Source: Branchinecta lynchi
Lineage: Eukaryota > Arthropoda > Branchiopoda > Anostraca > Branchinectidae
Reading direction: 5' to 3'
DNA: 64,000 bases
NCBI GenBank assembly: GCA_023053575.1
Contig: JAKZAP010000022.1
Location: 11,760,518 to 11,824,517 of the forward strand
Below the pieces are notes generated by a model that saw only the letters and a program-made list of their open reading frames with translations, had not been told where the DNA came from and did not search any database. Position 1 is the first letter of the stretch. The number at the start of each line of letters is the position of its first letter. The position numbers were made by a program, and so were the translations under genes. Positions 24,001 to 32,939 of the stretch are shown here, piece after piece.

Positions 24001-24398
24001 CCGATCCTGGTAACAGGAATATCAGCCTTACAGCCATACACTGCTGAGAAACACTTGAAACCAAAATATGGTTGAGATTCTGCCGAATCACTTGACACAT
24101 TAATGAGCTGCGTCGGCAAAGCTCTACAAAGAAGCCAGATCGTGAAAAAGTCTGAAACGGGAACTTTCTGGTCACCTGACAAACCAATGAGATCGCTGCA
24201 TTTATCGGTCGCCTCTATTTTTCTCTTGAGGTACATCTTCCCAAACTTTCCAGGCTGAATCTGATTTGAAGACGACAGGGAAGGGTTTCTGTTCCAACTT
24301 TTCTTCAAAGAACACGCTTTCTTTAGTGGGCCGTCCGTGTTTGGTTGCATAATGATACTTGTCGTAATATGTGACGTCGAACCGTCAGACGTCTCTTC
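21090..24398 (-). CDS. Large transposon-type protein, exon 2 (PIN/FEN-like segment, CXC C-terminus)
   Basis: The reading frame is open for about 1102 codons from an acceptor (TTTTATTTCAG at 24399-24409) to the stop at 21090. The first 16 codons precede the ATG at 24350 and run on in phase 0 from exon 1. Features in order: a conserved region with MGGLHILMNFMGAIGHIMK, typical of a family widespread in invertebrate genomes; HEEADTRVVLHML, VDANDTDIVVVLL and HTLSGCDTVGFMFSKGK, whose acidic residues and order resemble the FEN/XPG (PIN-like) nuclease fold; and a C-terminal CSCKRCTKKCSC...CGCGGKC cluster like the tesmin/TSO1 CXC DNA-binding motif. I read it as a mobile-element-derived protein. No terminal inverted repeats were found, so it may be domesticated or the ends unrecognised. 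Nuclease activity is inferred, not shown. Confidence 0.8.
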   Translation of the reverse strand, partial: EETSDGSTSHITTSIIMQPNTDGPLKKACSLKKSWNRNPSLSSSNQIQPGKFGKMYLKRKIEATDKCSDLIGLSGDQKVPVSDFFTIWLLCRALPTQLINVSSDSAESQPYFGFKCFSAVYGCKADIPVTRIGYLPVVPHSPSNPAVVEEVIKSFQKTARELGLSYTVVTCDQAVYEIVHALRVRNPEAYSDVVLRMGGLHILMNFMGAIGHIMKFSGLEEVIYEAGILLEGTAKKVMSGKPYYKALAAHTLVLEAISILYWEAFEDFCAESDDSSCITIFEEMGDLLQNLKISKEGDENLNCLKEKLTALSPWLERFETSRARSKTHKFWKQYKEMVLVLWQFLYSERSGDWDGHLEGASKMLPYLVACGHYKYGTCLIEYLAEMQGLPQEVDQAFHNGLFNVKRRNAKFNCISPDHAVESTINLDSKTEGGMTGITMNELALVKWTLTLPFCASVSSTFTEMLRIVPQTEFDSSHHEDHPSFILRQHMAVDKVKSVLEARLNPFRSTDEDLLNIYTLETVDSEIADSLLSVRSVGSRAVDRYLDGEKGAFSKVKVMNNEKAKQKKATNTSSAVNSLTNVELQTVKRVLVSVDFTGERGLHHLKNLLSHELLPYAPSIFQRSAISGMVVLRTGTKSALLEYLKTKISLTEWPVNLEISSESTHSRVVDLMPYLRSHPPNPSETVESYGKRTFSTLVSFNSNVKELHVLADRYDGIFGYSDEEGKVICLKDCGGCHEQRGCSNRSPVALGRHSNLDDWNSLLSNSKTKARLIELLFGEFENLVHLLQAGFTVYLSGGFRDRMRVVMLNRSGNADTNFEERLSCTHEEADTRVVLHMLDCLERGFDVVLVDANDTDIVVVLLYHYKLFLGNHPNCEKRKVYVRFHSYSVPIHRLCSNLPNDFVHSICLLHTLSGCDTVGFMFSKGKRVVAKAVEKWGLEKPIALLVQEIQKSQLDPAVLEKFSVICKKVVVASYGKDPDHFTSLNELRVHLYPRKRELKYLPPSDAAFECHAKRVYLQLDIFLQANRAKPQFLDPLQFGWMFQDGGVRPVVSTLQAFPEGVVPQYCSCKRCTKKCSCAGNRPCDLLCGCGGKCFMDEFDMLDG

Positions 24399-25525
24399 CT
24401 GAAATAAAAGTACTCTTAAGCAAAATGTAACAAAAACCCTATTATTCCTTTCGAAAATTGCTCAAAGGACACTTGAAGAAGAAACCAAACTGGAAGATAG
24501 GATTCAGGTTGCTGTATACGCGAAGCGGCAACGGCATTTTTTGTCGGCACATTTTTTAGTCCGTCGGCACAAACTGGACGTCCCCCCCCAAAAGCTAAAC
24601 GGCTAGTGACGCCCCTGATGGTATCTGATACCACGGTCTAAAGTCGTTTTCGTAGTTACCGAAGTATCTGATACCACGGTCAAAAGGCGTTTTTGCAGTT
24701 ACCGTGGTCTCTAGCCAGGTACTGTGGTAACTGATCGTGGTATCCGAAAATTTCATCAAACTTTCATCATCACTAACACAGGAGTCATGGTTTTTTGTCA
24801 AATTGGTGGGAAAGAAGTTATGTCACTCAGAATTTTATTTTTTTTGATGATTTCTAAAAGTACAAATCGTTTGAAGGTACGTCAGCAGCTTTCGGATTAT
24901 TTTCTTGATGATTTCTAAAAGCACAAATCGTTTTTGAAGGTACGTCAGCAACTTTCGGATCTCAGGTCGCTTTTTGGATCCGAATTACAGTTCCCGGATA
25001 CTCTACAGTCTCGTAACATAACAAAAACCTTAAAGATATGAGAATTCCTAAAAAGCGAGGGGTTGCCCACTCAGTATTTGGATGCACAACAGGAGTGGGC
25101 AACCCCTCGCTAAAAAGGCATTATTTAATAACTGGAATGTGAGAAAAAACCCAATAAGATAACAATAAGAAAACAATAAGTAAGACATCAACGTTGTTTA
25201 AAGCTACTGCTTTTGTCAACTCTAATAAAATCTCTAATAAAATCCCCAAAGATGTTAGGTCATTTTTATAATCTCTTCCAACCCAAGGCTGTTAAAAAAA
25301 AAAAAAAAAAAAAAAACAGAAAAAGGATTCGACCTCTGTGCATTTTTAGGGAGTGTCCGAGCCATCTATATCACGCTTTCACGATATACATAGGCTATTA
25401 AGTGGGCTCAAACCACTTCGCTCCTAAAAGTAGAATTTACCATCTCTTCATTAAGTATTATTTCTAACATGATCAGAAGCAACTTGCAGAATGCAGGTAA
25501 GAACAGTGAGTTAGAAGAAATTTAC
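24399..25525 (-). other. Intron of the large transposon-type gene
   Basis: 1127 bp with donor CAG|GTAAAT and acceptor TTTCAG|GAAGAG, phase 0. It contains a perfect 18-bp hairpin (25054-25111), a direct repeat (24848-24902 and 24911-24965), repeated ATCTGATACCACGGTC phrases (24630-24740) and a poly-A tract (25292-25316). Confidence 0.75.
25054..25111. repeat. Perfect 18-bp stem hairpin within the intron
   Basis: AGCGAGGGGTTGCCCACT at 25054-25071 is the exact reverse complement of AGTGGGCAACCCCTCGCT at 25094-25111, with a 22-base loop. An uninterrupted stem of this length in an intron could be a small-RNA precursor or a snapback insertion. No evidence decides. Confidence 0.7.
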
Positions 25526-27193
25526 CTGGAAATCGAGGTTGTCGAACGCAAAGTGTGCAAATTGATCTTTCTTGAATCCATCCGGAATGTAGACTCCAGT
25601 TTGGTTTATTGTCTCTTCAATGGAAGTGGCTTCGCTGGTAAGTAGCCTCTGCAGGGTTGTAAAGCTTACTCCGTAGCCCAGCCTGTTTAGTAGAAGAAGG
25701 AGAGATTTGCTTCTGGTTTTGTAGTGCAAATGGACAGACAGTGCAAGATGTTTGGGAGTTGCTATGCCCTGGGACTGAAACATGATGTCTTGAGCTAAAT
25801 TTAAAACCTTCTCTCTCGTCTGTTCATCAAGACTGTATTTGGTATCACTGTCGACAGGGGGGTCTGATACGTCACCGATCAGAAATGCGATGATGTTATA
25901 GAGCAGTGGTGGAACTAGGCTGTCTGCTGCATCATAAGTCAAATCAATGCTGCTTTTGCTTTCTTTGAAATCCTTTGCACTGTCCACTAATTGAGCCTTG
26001 GCTTTAGTCATCAGATAAAAGAAGTTTTTTCTTTCTTCCATTTCGTATTTATCACTAAGTCTACTAGGACCTGAATTTCCACTTTCTGATACCACTGAAG
26101 ACCTCCTGGGTCGGGTTCCATTCTCACCTTCTCCATCATCATTCCCCACATCAATAAACGAACAATCACCAAGTTCGTCGTCACTCGATGTCACAGATTT
26201 CGATGTTACAGCTACGTCAGAATCTATCACAGTCGAATCTGAGCTGTCACTACCAGCATCATCTGAATCTATTAGAACAGCACTGTATTCAAATTCTTCA
26301 ATCATCGCCTTAACTTGTGCTGCCATATCGCCAGCCGAAACTGTTCCTTTCAGATGGTAAAACGTCCCTTTTCTAGGATCCACAAACTTGATTAGCTGGC
26401 TCCCGAAATGTCTGTCCAAACTTCTTTTAAGCCAAAGCAGTCTATGCTTCTGCCAAACAAGTCCATTGTCAATCAAAACTTTTCTTAGCTTTTCTTTGAA
26501 ATCAGAAATGTGGTAAATCCTTCCTTCTTTAAGCCTAGACTCAACCCCTTCTAAGAACTGGGCAAATATTGTTTTGTTCATATCATGCACAACGTCACAT
26601 TTTGGCTTTGTAGCCATAAATTTGTCAATGCACTTTTTGTGGTACTTTGCCTCAGCTGCTATTAGGTCAGTCCCACTAACTCTGCTGAATACCACTGGCA
26701 GTGTGAGCCAGAGAAGATTAGCTTTCAGGACAATAGCTTCACTGCGAGAAAAAGTTTCAACATTGGATAACTTTAGAGAGTTTTTTTTACTGCTTCCTGT
26801 TTTGGAGCAAAACAAACAACAAGTTTTGTATGAGAAGGAAACGGCTGCAGGTTCCGAACGCGTTTTTTTTCTGGTAGTGCTTACATTTTCAGTGCTGGAA
26901 CATCCCTCTGGAGCAGAAGTTCCTTTCCTGATGGTGTACATAAGCTGGCGGTGACAGCTGGAATGCCATTTCGGACTTTTAGACAAAAAACTGTCTTTTG
27001 ACGCCTCAGTCAGCAATCTTCTGAACTTGGGATCAGCAGATGTTTCCAATGTCTCAAGTAGCTTCTTAGAGCTTTTGATGATTGACAGGTTTTCTTTCTT
27101 TTCATCTTGGCAAACAAAGCATAAAGAAAAATCAGTCTTTCTTATTTTTTTGGGGCTCTCAAGAAATCCAACCGTTTTCTGTAGTTTTTCCAT
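25526..27193 (-). CDS. Large transposon-type protein, exon 1 (Cys/His clusters)
   Basis: The frame runs from ATG at 27193 for 556 codons to the donor at 25525; reading past it gives only four more residues before a stop, which supports splicing. Two Cys/His clusters are visible: CFVCQ near residue 25 with WHSSCHRQL near 80, and CLFCSK near 125 with YHKKCIDKF near 190. This CxxC...HxxxC pattern is typical of the N-termini of this family. An acidic Ser/Asp linker spans residues ~300-380. The last residues (AFDNLDFQ) run on into the E-rich start of exon 2, forming a conserved block split by the intron. Total protein about 1658 residues. Confidence 0.8.
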
Positions 27194-28127
27194 CTGAAAG
27201 AATAAATTAGTGAGGAAATTGTATACCTGGAAAAGTTTATGTTAAAATATAGCTAACAATACTGGGAAAATAACATTTGCTTACGGCTTAACAGTCTGTG
27301 ATATTTCTCTAGATTAAAACCCACTTTTGCATTTGTTGTACAACTTGTATTATAGGAGTAAATTAATGTAGCGTTTACACTGGCAAGAATTCCTGTCGAG
27401 TAGAACGGAATTCGGTCTACTTGAAAGGATTCCGATGGTGAGTAGAGAGTAGAATACGAGTACGCAACAAAATCACTTTGGCTACTACTATTAACTCAGT
27501 AAAAAGGACTGACAGCAAGAAGCAAAGTAGAACATTAGCCTGTGAATTAAGTGTGATGCTGGGATTATTTGCTAAAAGAAAAAACAGACTATCCCTAGGG
27601 TAACACTACTAGTTGGCGGAAACGTTACTGACGGCGGACACACTTTTCTCTAACCTTAATAATTCAGAATATTTCAGCATACCCACCACTTATCAAGAAA
27701 GTGTAAATAAGATTTAGTAGCAAATCTTTTCTTCTTTAAAACGCCGTTAAGCTCGAGTCGCCCTTACACAGAAAGAAATTTCATGAACAAGTTGAATTAA
27801 AGTCAAAAACGAAAAAACAATCGTGGAACTGTTCTGGTGAATAAAGGTAGGAGAAATGAGTTATTTAAATTTATTAGTTGTAAGAAAATGACTATAAATC
27901 ACTTTCTTAGTAGTTTTTGACTGTCCGGGGACTACCCCGAATTTTGTCCGTCGTTACTGATCGCGGACAAGCTCTGTCCGCCGTTTCTAGCGAATTTTAA
28001 AAGCGCTTTTATTCCCGGACAGTAACATGTCCTACAGATAACAGGCTAGTGTAGGCTCAAGTTTGATAGATTGGGGTAAATTTAGGCGGTACATTTAGGT
28101 CTAGTATTTTATTGTTAGGGCTAGTTA

Positions 28128-28285
28128 CACTGTAAAAAAAAATCTTGCAGTATTTGCTACTGGGATTAATCTTATCTTTATTGAGATAAGAATACCCCTA
28201 ATTCGGATTAATCTCACCCCAATAGAGATAAGATTAATCCCAGTAGCAAATACTGCATCCTTATTCGGAGAAACTTTTTACAGTC
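28128..28285. mobile_element. Palindromic MITE, CACTGTAAAAA family, copy 2
   Basis: The best-preserved copy: CACTGTAAAAAAAAATCTTG at the left, ACTTTTTACAGTC at the right, and an interior foldback of GCAGTATTTGCTACTGGGAT with its complement. Flanking TA at 28126-28127 and 28286-28287 fits a TA target duplication. It sits about 40 bp before the transposase ATG, so it may influence expression of the host transposon. Confidence 0.8.
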
Positions 28286-28324
28286 TATTCACTTTGTTGA
28301 GAATTTAGCTCATGTCTTTTCCAG

Positions 28325-31078
28325 ATGAGTGACGACAACGAAAGCCGGGGTAGTGACCCCGAGGAGCCTCAATCCGAAGAAGAGTCTGCTGCCTGCGAAC
28401 AGGTCAAGGAGCCACGCCATAAAAAGAAGAAAACGATCTATACGAGACAAGATTTGGAGTTGGCTCTGGAGGAACTGAACAGGGGCATGTCTCTTCGAAG
28501 TGTTTCGGACAAGTTTGGTATCCCAAAATCGACAATTTACGATTTCAAAACGGGACATTATTCGGGAGAAAGAAGAGGGCCAGATCCTTGTCTCGGGAAG
28601 GAAATCGAAAATGGGCTGGTCAAGTGGATCATTGACTGCCAAGAGGCAGCATTCCCGGTTTTTCGTATCCAGTTAAGAGAAACGGCAGGGCGGCTAGCTG
28701 CGTTAGCAAATTTGAACGTCTTCGGTGAGACCGGCGTCCCTAGTGAATCATGGGGCAGGACATTCCTTAAACGCCACCCTGAAATATCGCTTAGAGCGTG
28801 CGAAACAGTTCATGGGGGCCGGGCAAGCGTAACGGAGGAAAAGCTGAGAAACTATATGGCCCAGCTTTTACCGAGGCTGAAAGCCGAACTCTCTGACGAG
28901 GACTTTGCAGATCCCAGACTGTGGTACAACATGGATGAGACCATGATACACTACAACGCTGAAGTGTTGGCCAACATGAAAGTGCTTGCCAAGAAGGGCA
29001 GCAAGAGTGTAAACCGAAAGGTTAATAACGAGAAAGAAGGGGTGACTTGCTTAGTCTGTTTTAACGCAGCGGGGGACTATCCGCCACCCATGCTGTTGTT
29101 TAAGGGGGTGAGGAAGGCTCCCGACCTGATGAAGTCCATCCCGAAGGGTTTCGCAGCGCGTTACTCTCCAACGGGGTGGATGAAGCAGCCGAACGTGGTT
29201 GATTTCATCAAGACCATATTTGTCCCATGGCTGGAGAGCTACGGCCTCAAAGGGCAAAAGGTGGTCCTAACACTTGATGGGCATGGCAGCCATATCTCGT
29301 ACGAACTGTCTGTTCTATGCAAAGAGAATAATATCATTTTGGTCTGCTTGTTTCCCAACGCCACCCATATCTTGCAGCCCGCCGACGTTGGCTTGTTCCA
29401 CCCGTTGAAAGTTGAGTGGAAAAAACATCTCATTCTGTACAAGGCGGGACTCGTGGACGAAGACGGGAACAAAATTGCGAGGTCTGGTGAGGTCAGACCA
29501 AAACGAGAAGTTCGCAAAACAGACTTTGCGAAACACCTGCCATCCGTTTTTAAGAAGGCGATCAAAAAGGACACTTGCGCAAATGCCTTCCGTAAATGTG
29601 GCCTGTTCCCCTTCGATGCGGATGCTATCGACTTCACCAAGATCATCAAGCACACTAGTGGCATGGATGCCAACCTTAGTGCGTCCGCTGATGCCACCGT
29701 CTCCACTGATACCGCCAATGCAAGCGGTGACGTTATGTGCAACGCTGTAGCCACTACCAGCGCAGCCAACTCTGTAACCACTGCCGACGCTAAAGCAACC
29801 GCCAATCCAGCTGCCAATTTTCAAGCCGCAAATGCTGTCAGAAGACCAGCATGCTTGATGTGCCCAAATTGTACTACCGGACTCGAGCTCCACTGCCCCG
29901 CGTGCTTGACTGGTCAAATCCCGAAGATGACCCTGGATCATATCGAGAACACTATTGAGCCAGACATTTTGGAGCAGTTCCAGTCAAACAAAAGTACTAG
30001 CTGGACTGGAGAAGCTTCGTATGAGGCTTTTTACTACTTCTGGCGAGATTTATCACGAAGTCTCGCTGTAGAAGACTCAAACATCAGTCTCCTGAACATG
30101 TCAGGAATCTCTGCCTGTGCTGCCGATGGTTCAATACAGGACCTCGTGCAAACAATCCTGCGTTCAAGCTCGCCCATTCCCAGTACAATTTCCGCATCAA
30201 CAGCCTCCGTCACTGGGCTCCCATCTATTCCTACCGGAGTCTCTGACCTGTCAACTTCACCCTTGCCAGCCTCTACCACCGCAGTGCCTACCGATCTGTC
30301 ATCAACATCCATCAGCATTCTGCCGTCCATTTCCTCCGGAGACCCTGACCTGTCTTCGAGTGCACCTTCGGCTGCTTCTACCAGCGCACTCCTGTCAGCC
30401 TCGACCATTGCCGCCTTCCAGTCAACCAGTTCTGACTCCTCCATTCAGTTGACCATCCTGTCCTCAGCATCAACGAACCTCCTCAGCCAGCCACTTCCAT
30501 CTGGACGGTCAATCAGCACAGATACAGTACCGATAAGCCACACTGTCATTAAGCTGCATGGAAAACCATCATCCACCATGGCCGCAGGCCCATCTGGACA
30601 GCAGCTGGTCTTGAAACCTTCACTGAGGCTGAGCACGCCTATGAAGAGGTTGCTGCAAGTGAACCCAGAGGAAAAAGATGGACCAAAGAAGGCTCAACGG
30701 AAACGTGCTTTTCCGCCGGAGTTCGACCTTACCAGTGACAGATCAATGGAGTACCTGAAGGCAAAGAGTCAAGAAAAGACAGAGAAAGCCACCAAAACTC
30801 GGAAGGGTCCAGCATCTGCCAAAAAGACTACATCTTCAAAGGCAAGCGGAGGACCTGTCTGGCGATGTGTTTACTGTCTCCGAGTGTGGCAATCCAAAGA
30901 GCCAGGGTACTGGGTATCGTGCGATTGCTGTGATGCCCACATGCATAGGGCGTGCATCCCCTCTGATCTCGCCAATTTCTACCCTAAGAACCTTGACCGT
31001 TTCTTAAGGATGATGATACGGAGTTTTTTTGTGCCCAGTGTGTACAGTCTCGAATGGGCGATGAATAGCGCACTGTGA
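28325..31078 (+). CDS. pogo/Tigger-like transposase with PHD-like tail (frameshifted end)
   Basis: 917 codons. Order: acidic leader; psq-type helix-turn-helix about residues 38-80 (LRSVSDKFGIPKSTIYDFK); CENP-B-type HTH about 100-175; DDE_1 catalytic core with D204 (NMDETM), D318 (TLDGHGSH) and D354 (LQPADVG), giving DD35D; Ser/Thr/Ala-rich linker about 455-760; basic segment; and a PHD-like finger from W846 (CVYC, CDCC, H, C). The enzyme would cut and paste the element at TA sites. The last two finger cysteines (CAQC, about 31031-31042) are in a different frame, so a one-base shift near 30996-31010 truncates the finger. An acceptor-like CTTTTCCAG directly precedes the ATG, so a 5' exon is possible. 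Confidence 0.9.
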   Translation: MSDDNESRGSDPEEPQSEEESAACEQVKEPRHKKKKTIYTRQDLELALEELNRGMSLRSVSDKFGIPKSTIYDFKTGHYSGERRGPDPCLGKEIENGLVKWIIDCQEAAFPVFRIQLRETAGRLAALANLNVFGETGVPSESWGRTFLKRHPEISLRACETVHGGRASVTEEKLRNYMAQLLPRLKAELSDEDFADPRLWYNMDETMIHYNAEVLANMKVLAKKGSKSVNRKVNNEKEGVTCLVCFNAAGDYPPPMLLFKGVRKAPDLMKSIPKGFAARYSPTGWMKQPNVVDFIKTIFVPWLESYGLKGQKVVLTLDGHGSHISYELSVLCKENNIILVCLFPNATHILQPADVGLFHPLKVEWKKHLILYKAGLVDEDGNKIARSGEVRPKREVRKTDFAKHLPSVFKKAIKKDTCANAFRKCGLFPFDADAIDFTKIIKHTSGMDANLSASADATVSTDTANASGDVMCNAVATTSAANSVTTADAKATANPAANFQAANAVRRPACLMCPNCTTGLELHCPACLTGQIPKMTLDHIENTIEPDILEQFQSNKSTSWTGEASYEAFYYFWRDLSRSLAVEDSNISLLNMSGISACAADGSIQDLVQTILRSSSPIPSTISASTASVTGLPSIPTGVSDLSTSPLPASTTAVPTDLSSTSISILPSISSGDPDLSSSAPSAASTSALLSASTIAAFQSTSSDSSIQLTILSSASTNLLSQPLPSGRSISTDTVPISHTVIKLHGKPSSTMAAGPSGQQLVLKPSLRLSTPMKRLLQVNPEEKDGPKKAQRKRAFPPEFDLTSDRSMEYLKAKSQEKTEKATKTRKGPASAKKTTSSKASGGPVWRCVYCLRVWQSKEPGYWVSCDCCDAHMHRACIPSDLANFYPKNLDRFLRMMIRSFFVPSVYSLEWAMNSAL

Positions 31079-31110
31079 TTTAATTGATGAATAGCGCACT
31101 GTGATTTAAT
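31061..31110. repeat. Tandem duplication of a 25-bp sequence at the transposase stop
   Basis: GATGAATAGCGCACTGTGAT followed by TTAATT occurs twice in a row, overlapping the stop codon in both the current and the shifted frame. Probably a small slippage duplication in the 3' region. Confidence 0.75.
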
Positions 31111-31702
31111 TTCAATTTTAATCATTTGATCTGAAAAAACTGTGATTTTAGTTTTAGTTTTGATAAATACCGTGCAATTCTTTCACTTGACTCGATTTGG
31201 TTATGTAATGATCCCACCAAGGTACCGTAAGATCGGTATCAGAAACTTGACCTCAAGTTGGCTTTATGAAATAATGTTTGCCACCCACATTTATTTCTAT
31301 ATCTGCAAATAGATATGGTCTGGATCTCCTGTTTCGATCAATCTAATAGGTTAGCGTCGGGTCATGACGAGAGAAAACTCTAGCCCACCATTGTAATTGC
31401 TGTCCGCAGGCAATTGCGAATTTCCGGGAATGCGAACGAGCGTCCGGGAGAATAACGCTATGGAGACGACATTATAAATGCTCATTTAGGGATTTTGTGT
31501 TTGCGTAACAGCAACTTTTGCTGTTTCATCGTTTAGATTATTCAAAACTGATTGGAAACGAGGTGCTAGGGAATACTGTAGCTCAATAAATAGCCTAATT
31601 TTGGTGATAGAAGGCTAGAATTCAAGTTAAGTGTCCGCCAACTAGTCAGTTTACCCTAGATATCACTTAACTGGATTAGTATTTTCTTTTAACTCAATGA
31701 TA

Positions 31703-32028
31703 TTAGTCATTTAAGAACCAGAAAAGAGAGACTGTTCACACAAGAGGTCAACACTCACCGGTAGTTGAGAACCCAAAAGAGTAGGCTAGAGAACGGTCAA
31801 AATAGCAATAAGGCGGAGACTCGTCTCCAGCAGCCAACCACAGACCTCCTTGGACTTCGTTAAACTAGTCAACAAACCGGGATCCTGTCCCCAGTCTGGA
31901 ACCCGGATCCTGGCTTAGTCATTTAAGAACCAGAAAAGAGAGACCGTTTACACAAGTCAAGAGGTCAACACTCACCGGTAGTTGAGAACCCAAAAGAGTA
32001 GGCTAGAGAACTGTCAAAATAGCAATAA
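31703..32028. repeat. Direct repeat of about 107 bp around a 105-bp spacer
   Basis: TTAGTCATTTAAGAACCAGA through GGCTAGAGAACKGTCAAAAT and AGCAATAA occurs at 31703-31809 and 31915-32028 with a few differences. It lies just outside the right end of the pogo element. The spacer contains an internal repeat of CCGGGATCCTG / CCCGGATCCTGG. Confidence 0.75.
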
Positions 32029-32930
32029 AATCTAAATAACTGCAGCTGCAATTTATTCTATGGCTGCTTAAGTAGAGAATTCTTTAATGAACAATGTTTA
32101 ATGAAAAACAGTTTCCACGAGCCTACGCTATTCAACTTATTTATTAGTGGTCATGTCTGGGTCATGTGCCTGGCTTCTGCCTGACCCGGGCATTCAGAGC
32201 AGGACATATCAACAACCTTTGTACTTTAAATATGTTTCACAAGGAAAGCCTACCTTCAGTGTCTACACCTCTTGCATCAAGCTCCACTCAAGTGCAAATC
32301 AAGTTTAAGGTCCTCCATAATTTTGTGTTTAGACTCCTTTGCTTGACTTTTTCTATTCAGCTTATCTTGGAAAATCTATCTGGCCGGGTGAACCCTGACG
32401 CATTCACACTGGATAGATGCCGCTGCTTATCCGAGCTAAAAATTGGGTCAATCCGCTTTTCTGTCAATAGTTCAAAAACGAGAAGAGTTAGAGAATTTCT
32501 GGATCAGTCATTTTGTAGGACAATAAATTTCCTACAGAAGCCATTAAAAAAAAATACACCTCAGTCAGGCAAATTTTCAAGATGGATCAAGATCAATCCA
32601 AAAGAGAGATAAATTGTGTTAACTTTTTCGTCGAAATTTTGTGATTACAACTGAGCGGCAAAAGATAAAAATGTTTTGAAAAGAGAATATGATTCTTTAT
32701 TTAATTACCTTCGATCTGAGGTATAGCTGAACAATTTTGGAGTAACCTGTAATTTTTTATCGATTTTAATATAATTTTTGCCAGTTAAGATGGATTTTTA
32801 GGGAATTTGAAGAAATGTGGATGTCGCACCCATTTGTCGACTATATAACGCCGATTTTCGTTTTCAGCATGGTCGATTGCATTAGATTGCACACTCAAAC
32901 CTTCTGCTGCTTGCTGATCACCTCAATCCT
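32029..32930. other. Intergenic DNA, one unconvincing open frame
   Basis: A 148-codon frame at 32166-32612 has no recognisable domain, no flanking splice or poly(A) context and irregular composition; I do not call it a gene. Nothing else is seen. Confidence 0.4.
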
Positions 32931-32939
32931 TAAATATCA

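Larger units (their letters stand above)
27598..31656 (+). mobile_element. Complete pogo/Tigger-type DNA transposon
   Basis: Left terminus GGGTAACACTACTAGTTGGC and right terminus GCCAACTAGTCAGTTTACCC are inverted repeats with few mismatches (TIR over about 26 bp), flanked by TA on both sides (27596-27597 and 31657-31658), the target used by Tc1/mariner/pogo elements. It is 4059 bp with one transposase gene. A second, unrelated palindromic MITE (28128-28285) is nested in it just before the coding region. Confidence 0.88.

Noticed and set aside
21524..24187. Many shorter open frames on both strands inside the large exon
   Set aside because: They are shadows of the 1102-codon frame and show no family motifs.
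29051..30636. Minus-strand and alternative-frame ORFs of 60-208 codons inside the pogo transposase
   Set aside because: They lie wholly within the transposase, are low-complexity Ala/Ser/Val-rich, and arise from its repetitive linker.
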